Below are positions 1 to 8,599 of a DNA stretch of 23,506 bases, one piece after another (within the stretch, counting starts at the first letter, position 1; every line of letters starts with the position of its first letter). Source of the DNA: Saccoglossus kowalevskii (Eukaryota > Hemichordata > Enteropneusta > Harrimaniidae); assembly GCF_000003605.2 (NCBI RefSeq), contig NW_003151253.1, positions 1,030,049-1,053,554 of the forward strand, written 5' to 3'. Below the pieces are notes generated by a model that worked only from the letters and a program-made list of their open reading frames with translations, was not told the origin of the DNA and did not search any database. Position numbers and translations under genes: made by a program.

Positions 1-1245
1 TCTGTCAATTTCATTTCGTGACAGTTACTACCACTCCTGTTTCAAGGAGCCCCGTCAATTTCATTTGGTGACAATTACTGCAACTTCCTGTTTCATTTGG
101 TGACAGTTACTACAACTCCCTGTTTCAAGGAACCCTGTCAATTTCATTTGGTGACAGTTACTACAACTCCCTGTTTCAAGGAACCCTGTCAATTTCATTT
201 GGTGACAGTTACTACAACTCCTTGTTTCAAGGACCCCTGTCAATTTCATTTGGTGACAGTTACTACAACTCCCTGTTTCAAGGACCCCTGTCAATTTCAT
301 TTGGTGACAGTTACTACAACTTCCTGTTTCATTTGGTGACAGTTACTACAACTCCCTGTTTCAAGGAACCCTGTCAATTTCATTTGGTGACAGTTACTAC
401 AACTCCCTGTTTCAAGGAACCCTGTCAATTTCATTTGGTGACAGTTACTACAACTCCTTGTTTCAAGGACCCCTGTCAATTTCATTTGGTGACAGTTACT
501 ACAACTCCCTGTTTCAAGGACCCCTGTCAATTTCATTTGGTGACAGTTACTACAACTTCCTGTTTCATTTCGTGACAGTTACTACCACTCCCTGTTTCAA
601 GGAGCCCCGTCAATTTCATTTGGTGACAATTACTGCAACTTCCTGTTTCATTTGGTGACAGTTACTACAACTTCCTGTTTCATTTGGTGACAGTTACTAC
701 AACTCCCTGTTTCAAGGAACCCTGTCAATTTCATTTGGTGACAGTTACTACAACTCCCTGTTTCAAAGACCCCTGTCAATTTCATTTGGTGACAGTTACT
801 ACAACTCCCTGTTTCAAGGAACCCTGTCAATTTCATTTGGTGACAGTTACTACAACTTCCTGTTTCAAGGACCCCTGTCAATTTCATTAGGTGATAGATA
901 CTACAACTCCCTGTTTCAAGAACCCCTGTCAATTTCATTTGGTGACAGTTACTAAAACTCTGTTTCATGGACCCTTTTCGATTTTGTTTGGTGACAGTTA
1001 CTACAACTCCCTGTTTCAAGGACCCCTGTCAATTTCATTTGGTGACAGTTACTAAAACTCCCTGTTTCAAGGACCCTTGATAATTTCATTTGGTGACAGT
1101 TACTACAAATCCCTGTTTCAAAGACCCCTGTTAGTTTCATTTGGTGACAGTTACTAGAAATCCCTGTTTCAAAGACCCCTGTCAGTTTCATTTATGGATA
1201 GTTATTGCAACTCCCTTTTCACAAACCCTTGTCATTTTCTTTGGT
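1..1245. repeat. 51-bp minisatellite with 32-bp short variants
   Basis: A tandem array runs from the left window edge. The phase marker GTGACAG recurs at 18, 68, 100, 151, 202, 253, 304, 336, 387, 438, 489, 540, 572, 623, 655, 687, 738, 789, 840, (891), 942, 991, 1042, 1093 and 1144, and a decayed unit follows at about 1195. Spacing is 51 bp, except for five 32-bp units starting at 68, 304, 540, 623 and 655, and a few 49-50-bp units. The short units lack 19 bp lying between two TTTCA direct repeats, which fits slippage. Because 51 is a multiple of three, reading frames stay open on both strands and give spurious repetitive ORFs of 66-123 codons; I do not treat these as genes. Units are nearly identical up to about 860 and decay towards 1245, so the right edge looks old. 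Each full unit contains CTGTCA and TGACAG, which can pair into a 6-bp stem over an 11-base loop. Confidence 0.97.
100..571. repeat. 236-bp higher-order repeat, two tandem copies
   Basis: Within the minisatellite, 100-335 and 336-571 each consist of four 51-bp units followed by one 32-bp unit. The diagnostic variants occur in the same order: two GGAACC units, then a CCTTG/GGACCC unit, then a CCCTG/GGACCC unit, then the short unit. By eye the copies differ only near the last bases (TTTGG against TTTCG). The flanking segment 18-99 is also closely matched by 572-654, so the duplicated block is larger than 236 bp. The near identity suggests a recent segmental expansion inside the array. An assembly duplication is the alternative. 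Confidence 0.9.
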
Positions 1246-1330
1246 AACAAATCAAAGATTTCAAGATTTTTCCTGGCTGCGGAAAAATAGAAAGTTCAAA
1301 ATGTTTATAAAAAATTATAAAATTAAGATA
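1246..1330. other. short unassigned AT-rich spacer
   Basis: This is AT-rich sequence between the decayed minisatellite edge and the first dispersed everted-repeat copy. I see no ORF, repeat or RNA gene. Confidence 0.5.
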
Positions 1331-1425
1331 TAATATTGGACATTTTTTGCTGTTTAATAGATCAGTCATGCCCCTAAAGTCCCAGGATGTGGGACCTTTA
1401 AAGGTCATGGATATGGCCTATTATA
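1331..1425 (+). repeat. dispersed everted-repeat family, copy 1
   Basis: About 95 bp that share an ordered set of words with 14569-14660: TAATATTGGACATT, TTGCTGTT, a CCCC stretch, CCAGGATGT, then a GACCT...AGGTCA pair and GGCCTATTA. Shorter relatives lie at 13485-13536 and 20548-20652. This copy contains a perfect 14-bp palindrome, GACCTTTAAAGGTC, at 1393-1406. I see no terminal repeats or target-site duplication, so the element class is unknown. Confidence 0.7.
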
Positions 1426-3324
1426 TCGTCCCATGATGCCATTGTAAATCATAAATGATTAAGGCCTTTGAATTATTCATCTGAATTGACCTATCTCATG
1501 CAATTTAACAGTCACATTGTGATTTGAACAAACCAGATTCATTAGATAATGCTGCGAGTTAAAGTTTTTGTGAGACCTATTACTGTTATGTTGGATCTTC
1601 ACGTCTCGTACGAGAGGAACACAAAGGTAATAGACTTTCCTCTCCAGGTATATGGTTGGCTGATTCTATAGGCATTCTGATTGGCCGAGTTCAATAGATT
1701 GTCGGGTGGCATAGAAAAACGCAATAAATGGCTAGTAGGTGTCATTTGGTAGAATGGTTGAACTGTTACTGTTAACTTGTCTTCCTGACGTGGCCAATTG
1801 AGTGTTTCCGAGGGTAAAACTGCAAAACAAATAAATAAAGTGGGCTTGCATATTATTTCTTTGTCAGAAGAAAACCATCATCTTCTGGAAGCATACTTCT
1901 TGAATGTTTACTGACCCCATAACCTATTATCTTTTTGAAAGCCACCTCCTTGAATGCATGATGACCTCTTATCTTTGCTCTAATTCTATTTCGCTTCCTT
2001 CACGCGACTAATTATTTCCGGCCAATTTGAAAAGAGAAAGGATACATTCATGTAATTTGATGAAACCACGCTGTTGCATCTTGGGGGAAAAATGGGAAAG
2101 ATAAGAGGTATAATGGTTACGATACATGTTGTCATGGCAACTTGAACATGTAAGGATGTAGATAAGAATTATCAAACTCCATCTTTGTAACAGATTGCTG
2201 CCAGCCTACATTGTATCTTTTTCTTCATCTCTGCCTCCTGGCGAACTGTTCTCCTCTTTCTGCTCATTAGTTCTTTTTGTGCTTTTCCCAGCTGCATTTT
2301 AAAAATAATTGTTAGATTCTTGGTTCATTTACTCTTTAAATCAGTATTGTCTAATGTTGGGAATGTCCCATAACCATGTAATATGCAGCAAATTGAATCT
2401 GTCTAATATTTCAGTGCAGAAAATATTGCAACTTGTTCTCATAAATAACATTCTCTGCAGATAACACATGACTCTTCTCGGTATTGCTGTATTGTTTTAA
2501 CTTTTGACGGAGCTGTCAGTTCAGTAAGATTGACATGATAGAATTGTTGAGAAGGAGATTAGGCCAAATAAGATAACGCTCTGTATCACTAATCCTCACA
2601 AGCTTTTCTCTTCGCTGATTCGGAAATTGGATTATTGGAGTACTGTAATAACAAACAACCAAATCAAACAAGCTAAGTTGTACAACCTCGGTTTTAGTAA
2701 TTTTATGATTTGACCATCTTTCTACAAAATTTGAATATTTTTTTTTTTAAAGATCGTTATTCAATGTATGACTGCATCAATGGTTTCAAAGAAGGTGTAA
2801 AAACTAAATGTGTTCTGCATGATATCCTGTCTGCACCGTTACCATGGTTTCACATGTATGCGCATTTAAAGCTCCGTCATGCGTCACACATCTTTACAAT
2901 AGTGCTTTCGGCATGAATTTAGTATACAAGTTAGTATTACAGTAAAACTGTATTTTAGAGACCTGAGATTAAATGTAAATAAAATTTATTATTCAAAGGC
3001 ATTTGTAGTGACATGAGAATCAGTTATTCACTCACTGAATAAAAATAAAAAATTAAATGTTCATTTTTTCTTTTTCTGTTTAAATGATACAATGCTAGTC
3101 TCTCAAACACTGTTGTAGCTGAATATACCATATATGTGCTATCATTAGCACATGCTCCTACGTAAATGACAGATTAATGTATGGTCAAATTAAATCATAT
3201 TTCATTGATCTGGCTAATAATAAATATCATTTTTGGTTTAAAGAAGGACATTTTGTTCTGCTGAGTTACCTGAAATGACCCCCATAGACCTGATGTCTGG
3301 TAAACGCACTACCCGCTATATGAG
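1426..3324. other. unassigned non-coding stretch
   Basis: There is no convincing gene here. Small items seen: a 12-bp perfect palindrome TCTCGTACGAGA at 1604-1615 with CTATTAC (1577-1583) and GTAATAG (1627-1633) on either side; a weak duplication of a CTTGAATG...TTATCTTT segment at about 1893-1930 and 1945-1977; an RFX-like palindrome at 2128-2141; and a pyrimidine-rich tract ending CCCAG at about 2255-2290 without a following open frame. The 68-codon ORF at 2710-2916 spans low-complexity T/A sequence and looks accidental. Confidence 0.5.
2128..2141. promoter_or_regulatory. RFX X-box-like palindrome
   Basis: GTTGTCATGGCAAC differs at one base from the symmetric RFX X-box form GTTGCCATGGCAAC. 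It lies inside a looser palindrome (TACATGTT ... AACATGTA). The match is seen in the sequence; binding is inference, and a single 14-bp match in 23.5 kb is weak evidence. Confidence 0.3.
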
Positions 3325-3646
3325 CAGGGATTGAAATAGAATTTTGTCCCTGCACGCACAGTGTGCAAGTTGAATTTGAAATTTACCTGCACTAATTTGT
3401 TATGAAATGTACCACTTTTAAAGTTTTAATAAAATTTACGGGTTCTCGATAGATGTTATCACGAAGGAATTTGCTTTTTCTGAGTTATCTTACAATATTG
3501 GTTGAACTTAATTTAGGCTTAGTGAATATAATGAGAAAATGTTAATTTCTATATGCACAGCGTGCACATTATATTTTGAGTTTACTTGCACTAGCTAATA
3601 ATCTATGTGCATAGTGCAGTGTGCACCAGAGTATTTCGACCCCCTG
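3325..3646. mobile_element. MITE-like element with 5-bp target-site duplication
   Basis: The element begins CAGGGATTGAAATA and its 3' end, read in reverse complement, begins CAGGGGGTCGAAATA, giving an imperfect terminal inverted repeat of about 15 bp. ATGAG abuts both ends (3320-3324 and 3647-3651), as expected of a 5-bp target-site duplication. A subterminal direct repeat of about 46 bp, GCACAG-GTGCA...TTTAC-TGCACTA, occurs at 3356-3401 and 3555-3600. There is no coding capacity in 322 bp, so this would be a non-autonomous element. The CAGGG terminus recalls hAT elements, but those normally make 8-bp duplications, so I leave the superfamily open. Confidence 0.6.
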
Positions 3647-3651
3647 ATGAG

Positions 3652-4261
3652 GATGGTGTATATCACTAATGACACGTACGTGATAGACATTTGACATGGA
3701 GACCATCTCGTGCTGGCATCCACATGTTGTCTAATATACTTTTTGTCTGCGCTGTCAATTACATTGGTTGACATGTGTACGTTTAACGCTTTAACATTGA
3801 AAGTTCGAGAACCGTTTCATTGATTTTTTGTGTGTACGGATATTATTCTGCGTTGTACCACATGTGGTTTGTCATTACACAATTTACATTCAGTTATATA
3901 TAAACACATAATAAAATCAGTCAATTTGATAACTGTCTTTTATCTTGGCAGACAAACAAAAACGTCCCTTATGATTAACAATTGAGATGTTCATCATTGT
4001 GTTGTATTCTACAAATCACTATCGCCCAGAGACAACCGTAGATAAAAAGTTCTCTTTCTCTAAATGGTGTCTGCTCTCGACTATTAAATACCTTAGGTCT
4101 TCTGTGATTGTCAATTTCCTATGTTGTGTATTGTCAGTTTTGAATTGTGCATCTTAATATGCCTTTATACTATGCAAATTGCTTTGTCTAGCAATACATG
4201 TACTTTTAACGCTTCAAGCAGCATAATCGTCATACATCTTAAATAAGAAAGTTCAAAAAGT
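3652..4261. other. unassigned AT-rich stretch
   Basis: Nothing I can name: no long ORF, no tandem repeat and no paired inverted ends. It leads into the octamer/CCAAT array. Confidence 0.5.
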
Positions 4262-4765
4262 CACAATCATTATAATATTCTTGTGGATGTCTCAGCAATT
4301 TCAAAATTAAACTGTGAGCATCTAATTTTAATGATTAGCACAAGTTATAATTCTTGTAGTGTGCTCAGCGAATTACAAATGAAACTGCATTTGATTTTCA
4401 TATGATTAGCATAAAAAGTTTCTAAATTCTTGTAGTGCTCAGCGAGTCAACAATGAAACTGAATCAAATTTTCATATTATTTGCATAAGTTTTTAATTCT
4501 TGCGTTCAGCCAATCAAAAATTAAACTGCATTTGATTTGCATACGATTAGCATATGTTTCTTATTCCTGTAGTGCTCAGCGAATCAACAATGAACAATTT
4601 ACATATGATTTGCATAAGTTTCTTGTACTCAGCCAATCAAAAATTAAACTGCATTTGATTTGCATACGATTAGCATGTTTCTTATTCCTGTAGTGCTCAG
4701 CGAATCAACAATGAACAATTTACATAAGTTTCTTGTACTGAGCCAATCAAAAATTAACCTGCATC
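4262..4765. repeat. degenerate tandem array with octamer and CCAAT motifs
   Basis: About eight diverged units can be phased on CTCAGC(G/C)AAT-like words near 4290, 4364, 4438, 4505, 4574, 4628, 4695 and 4737, spaced 42-74 bp. The later part is a higher-order dimer of about 122 bp: AGTGCTCAGCGAATC recurs at 4571 and 4692, and CAGCCAATCAAAAATTA at about 4507 and 4630. Perfect octamers ATTTGCAT lie at 4479-4486, 4535-4542, 4608-4615 and 4658-4665, and CCAAT at 4510-4514, 4633-4637 and 4743-4747. The last unit lost its octamer by an 11-bp slip. The 70-codon ORF across it (4481-4693) is a by-product of the repetition. Confidence 0.85.
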
Positions 4766-5300
4766 TTAAGTTTCTGAGATACCAGTTGTGTTTTTATTAA
4801 AATGCCAGTGCCTCTCGTATAGGAAAATGTAAATGGAGCTATTTCATTCTTGGCTGTCATCAAATGCAGTCATCTGTGTTCTGTTTTTATTTTATCAATA
4901 AATCAAAATGAACTGATAATAAAAGTATGAACAAGATTAATGTTGTGAAACTGATTCACTTTTATAATTTATATTTCATTACGTTGTTTTCATCATTTTG
5001 ACAATAATTTGTATTGATTTGCATGTCTAACCTTTTTTTATTTTTGTTTCGTGCTGTGATCTTTTAAAAATTCTAATGCCCGCAATGTAGTTCACGTCAA
5101 AATGCTGTAAAAAAAAAAGAGACTGCAACTGAATCCAGAAGCAACTAAAGGCAATATGTTATAGTCAACTATATATACGTACATGTACTTCTGTTTGCAA
5201 AAAAGATAAAATACAATAACATGTACAGAAAAAGAAATTGGAACGCAGAGTCATGATAAGCCTGTATTACTATGAGAGATTTCCTGAAGGAGGTTCTGCG
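4766..5300. other. unassigned AT-rich stretch
   Basis: No gene is evident. One further octamer ATTTGCAT lies at 5017-5024, outside the array. A short A-run lies near 5109. The TTG-initiated 75-codon ORF at 5238-5465 has no ATG support and covers a perfect hairpin, so I do not call it. Confidence 0.5.
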
Positions 5301-5327
5301 TTTTGTGAATTGTCTGCATTCACAAAA
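5301..5327. repeat. perfect 10-bp inverted repeat (hairpin)
   Basis: TTTTGTGAAT (5301-5310) is followed after seven bases (TGTCTGC) by its exact reverse complement ATTCACAAAA (5318-5327). No T-run or gene end adjoins it, so I do not call it a terminator or a histone-type stem-loop. Confidence 0.8.
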
Positions 5328-6075
5328 TCACCACCCAGTGCCAACTTGCCCAGTCTGATTGAAATACAATGTATTATACAAGAATTTTGTTTCAATGTTT
5401 TGGGGTTACCCACTCACATACTTCAGACCTGCTTTAATAGGGAATCTTGTTCACAAGATACCTAGTCAATCAAAGAATGTGTTACTTGCAGACCTTTTGT
5501 GTATACGCATTACAACATGTATAAAATTGCATTGAAGGTTTGACCAAGATTTCCTACGGGAGTTGATCTGATCTATGTGCGGATTTCACAATAAAAATAA
5601 ATGAGCTACAACTAAATAACCACAGACATACGATCGACAGCGGATTCAGGTTTTCCCCCTGCTGCTACCTAAAGTGAAGCGAAGTACAAATAATGTAACC
5701 TAAACAATACCGTATTTGTTCTATTAGTCGTATGGTTAAAATAAATAATATTTGGTCAAAATAAGTAATATTTGAATGATTCAGTATACAAATATTGCAA
5801 TTAATGGTTTATGTGGTTCTATTGGAATCGCGCTTCTAATTGAATAAATATGGTAGTATCTTACTTCAATCAGATAGTGATGTACATGAGTGGAATGTTT
5901 GCCACAAAATTCACATTTTCTCACAAAATTAAAGCAGCATACTGTATTGGTATGCTGAAGTCGCAAAATGCCTTTTTCTGATTTCAGAAAAACAAACCAT
6001 GGGTATGTTTAAAACATTGCCTGCCAACATTGTTTTTTTCCTATTCATTTACCTATTCACAAGCAAGTGATGTCT
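5328..6075. other. unassigned stretch
   Basis: There is a short two-copy direct repeat at about 5736-5776 (AAAATAAATAATATTTGG and AAAATAAGTAATATTTGA). A good-looking pyrimidine tract ending TTTCAG occurs near 5970-5988 but no sustained frame follows. The 61-codon minus-strand ORF at 5781-5966 has no supporting feature. Confidence 0.45.
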
Positions 6076-6079
6076 TTAA

Positions 6080-6235
6080 AGCGGGAGAGTTGTCACCTGC
6101 GCATGCGTCAGATGGCCATAGCCTGTCATTGTTTAAAAACAAGCGTCTACCCATGAGCCTTTGCGTTTTTAGCGTGTGTTGTTATCGTTGCTTGGGTCTC
6201 AATTCTGGTGCATGCGCAGGTAACACCCTCTCGCT
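6080..6235 (+). mobile_element. TTAA-flanked MITE family A, copy 1
   Basis: A 156-bp element with terminal inverted repeats of about 26 bp: the 5' end is AGCGGGAGAGTTGTCACC followed by TGCGCATGC, and the 3' end in reverse complement is AGCGAGAGGGTGTTACC followed by TGCGCATGC. TTAA lies on both sides (6076-6079 and 6236-6239), as expected for TTAA-targeting superfamilies such as piggyBac or Kolobok. Two further copies (11673-11807 reversed, 13202-13363) share both ends and interior words such as ATGAGCCTTTGCG and GGGTCTCAATTC/GGGACTCAATTC. There is no coding capacity. The 69-codon ORF over it (6030-6239) is accidental. Confidence 0.85.
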
Positions 6236-6239
6236 TTAA

Positions 6240-6692
6240 ACCTATGCTTAATTTACTAAACATTAATTAAAAACTGTCAACTTTGTCATAAACAACAAAT
6301 GTTTTTAGCTATCAATAAATGTATAAGAACTTGTTTTGTTTTTAACCGATTCGTTTGTTGCTACTTTACAATGAATGTATGTCTAGAATGTAATGCCATC
6401 TGTCTAATTGTCCGTCTGTCCGTGTGCGTTTCAGTACTTCACTGCTTCCTAAGAACTTGATTTTCTGTTGTAATAATTTATCACATCACCTGCTAAAAAC
6501 TGCTACCAATAGCTGATATGAATATAATTCTCAGGAGCAAATTCTCGAACATTTTCACCGCCTTGCAACGACAACCAGTGTAAACAATGGTCGAAAACTG
6601 TAAAAAAAAAATTTGCAATGTGACAAGATTACTCCACATGGGTAACATTGGTTGTTTAGGATTGTCTCGTAGTTGAGTTTGTGAGGTTTTCT
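6240..6692. other. unassigned stretch
   Basis: It contains a short CTGT/CCGT simple-sequence stretch near 6399-6426 and an A-run near 6601-6610. The minus-strand ORF at 6493-6810 continues into the neighbouring triplication and is not convincing. Confidence 0.5.
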
Positions 6693-6784
6693 CAACTTCG
6701 ATGGCTCTTTGACTGGCATTCAACAACTTCGATGGCTCTTTGACTGGCATTCGACAACTTCGATGGCTCTTTGACTGGCATTCC
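6693..6784. repeat. 31-bp tandem triplication
   Basis: Three nearly identical units start at 6693, 6724 and 6755 on CAACTTCGATGGCTCTTTGA, followed by CTGGCATTC and two or three variable bases. Divergence is minimal, so the triplication is recent. Two overlapping minus-strand ORFs owe their repeated peptide to it, in different frames because 31 is not a multiple of three. Confidence 0.95.
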
Positions 6785-7809
6785 ACAGCAGCCCATTCAG
6801 TGGCATGCATCTTAGTATCATAGAACGTTCTGCTCTGCCCCTAAGATTACAACAACGCCAACAGTTGATGTGTTGATGTGTTAACACGAATGATTGTTTA
6901 ATTCTATAATCCTCGTCAAAAGCGTGGTTAGACAAGCACTTGATTTATACTGTCCAGTCAGGATTGAATACCAAGTTCCCTAAGCAGGGTGTGGGAGGAA
7001 TCACATATTTTTAGACTATCGTGAGACAGGTTAGTGAAATATTACTTCAAATAATGGGATATCTATATTTATTAATTTTATTATAAAAGGCAGTTGACTC
7101 TGTACTGGATGCTCAAGAGAATATCTCAAAATTTTTAATGTTTTTGTCATTACTGTGATGAATTTGGAATTCATAGCTAAAAAATACTCTTGTTGCCAAG
7201 CACAAAATGATCCAGAATTGTTTTTGTTTTTTTCGGCATTTAACAAAAATGGTGATCAAATCCAGTAGTGAGTGAGAAATTTTGTTCAAAATTAACGTAG
7301 AAACAGATTTTAGTACAAATTCACAAAATATTTTGCATAAAAATGATTGGGAAAAATTATAGTGTACAGAATTTGAATATTTGAAATTAATAATTGAAGA
7401 AAAAACTGAGTAGAATTACTCTAAAATAATCTTTAAAATATTCATCCAAAATCTATGGCAATATGAGAAATTTTCACTATTCATGCAATAGTCAATGAAG
7501 TTACATTTGTGTCAAAGGAATAATATTTCAAAAATTTGTTTACTAATTTACTTAAATTTGTAGTAATGATGCTGTTCCATACTGAAATAATAAAACACTA
7601 ATCTGGTATTCAGACATTGTGTTAAAGTAACTGTATTTTATATTCACGCTGTCTATTGTAACAAATGATATTGACCCGGGATGGCTTAACAGCACTATAT
7701 CACTTGCACCGTTTATTTCATTGGCTTATTTACAGCCAATAAAACATTTAACTTATTACTCCCCAAGGTTGTGGCTCGACTTTGTACCAGAAAAGATGTC
7801 AACAATTTA
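6785..7809. other. unassigned AT-rich stretch
   Basis: No gene, repeat or RNA signature stands out. The 71-codon minus ORF at 7031-7246 lies in AT-rich sequence and has no recognisable domain. Confidence 0.5.
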
Positions 7810-7992
7810 ATCTGACATGCCATATAAGGTCATTTATTACCATATTTGAATCTGACATGCCATATAAGGTCATTCATTACCATCTTTGATTCCAATATGC
7901 CAAAGAAGGTCATTCATTACCATTTTTGTTTCTAATATGCCATATAAGGTCATTCATTACCATCTTTGATTCTAATATACCATATAAGGTCA
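7810..7992. repeat. 40-bp tandem array carrying CArG boxes
   Basis: Units start at 7811, 7851, 7891, 7931 and 7971 (the last partial), exactly 40 bp apart. Each has the core TGCCATATAAGGTCATT or a variant. CCATATAAGG, a perfect CC(A/T)6GG CArG box (the SRF/MADS-box target), is present at 7820-7829, 7860-7869, 7940-7949 and 7980-7989. The third unit has CCAAAGAAGG instead. Overlapping each box is AAGGTCA (first at 7826-7832), a nuclear-receptor half-site. Repeat structure and motif matches are seen directly; factor binding is inference. Confidence 0.93.
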
Positions 7993-8025
7993 TTTGGATA
8001 AGATTGGATAAGATTTTACTTTAGT

Positions 8026-8160
8026 AACACTCATTATGATTGAATAATATTTGACATTACACTCCCTGTGATTGGGTCATTGTTCATGCAAAACTCATTA
8101 TGATTGAACAACATTTTACACAACACTAATTCTAACATAACACTCCATGTGATTGGATAT
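8026..8160. repeat. local duplication with inverted CCAAT boxes
   Basis: CTCATTATGATTGAA is followed by ACACTCC(C/A)TGTGATTGG in two copies, about 8027-8077 and 8091-8157. The second carries about 16-20 extra bases in the middle. ATTGG is CCAAT on the minus strand. It follows the 40-bp array directly and extends the pattern of local duplication there. Confidence 0.7.
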
Positions 8161-8599
8161 TCCTCTTTATCAAACTTTTAAAAAAGCAAGATTCTGAATC
8201 TTCTTCATACATTTATTTTAGTGAGTTTCTAACTTTATTATAATCCATTTATTTTCAATTGACTCGTTTTCTCGCATGATGCCTTTTCATATGCTCAGTA
8301 GCATACTCAGTAGATGTAAGAGTTGAACTCACTTAAAACAAACGTGTGTTTCTCTGCACTGTAAAGACTGACCCCTTGCTGTTCTTTTACTCTATTACTG
8401 TATCCCACTATTTCTAAATTAGTTTTGTTTGTTTTAAGCAATTCCCCTACTGTGGTACTCTCATTCCTTGGATAGGTATTGCGTAGATCTATTGGGTGGA
8501 ATTAATGTAAACCTTGAGGGATTTAATATAAACTGCTTTAATTTTGCAAGAGTTCTATGATGCAGAGTGACAGCGACTTTCATGAAATATCATCATCTT
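8161..8599. other. unassigned stretch
   Basis: No ORF of note, no repeat and no paired ends were seen. Confidence 0.5.

Noticed and set aside
61..1191. Repetitive ORFs of 66-123 codons on both strands
   Set aside because: They are open only because the 51-bp unit is a multiple of three and lacks stops in several frames; the peptides restart when a 32-bp unit shifts the frame.
6030..6239. 69-codon plus-strand ORF
   Set aside because: It spans almost exactly the TTAA-flanked element, whose other copies do not keep the frame.
7810..7992. CRISPR-like regular 40-bp repeats
   Set aside because: The units are contiguous with no unique spacers, and the context is an animal genome.
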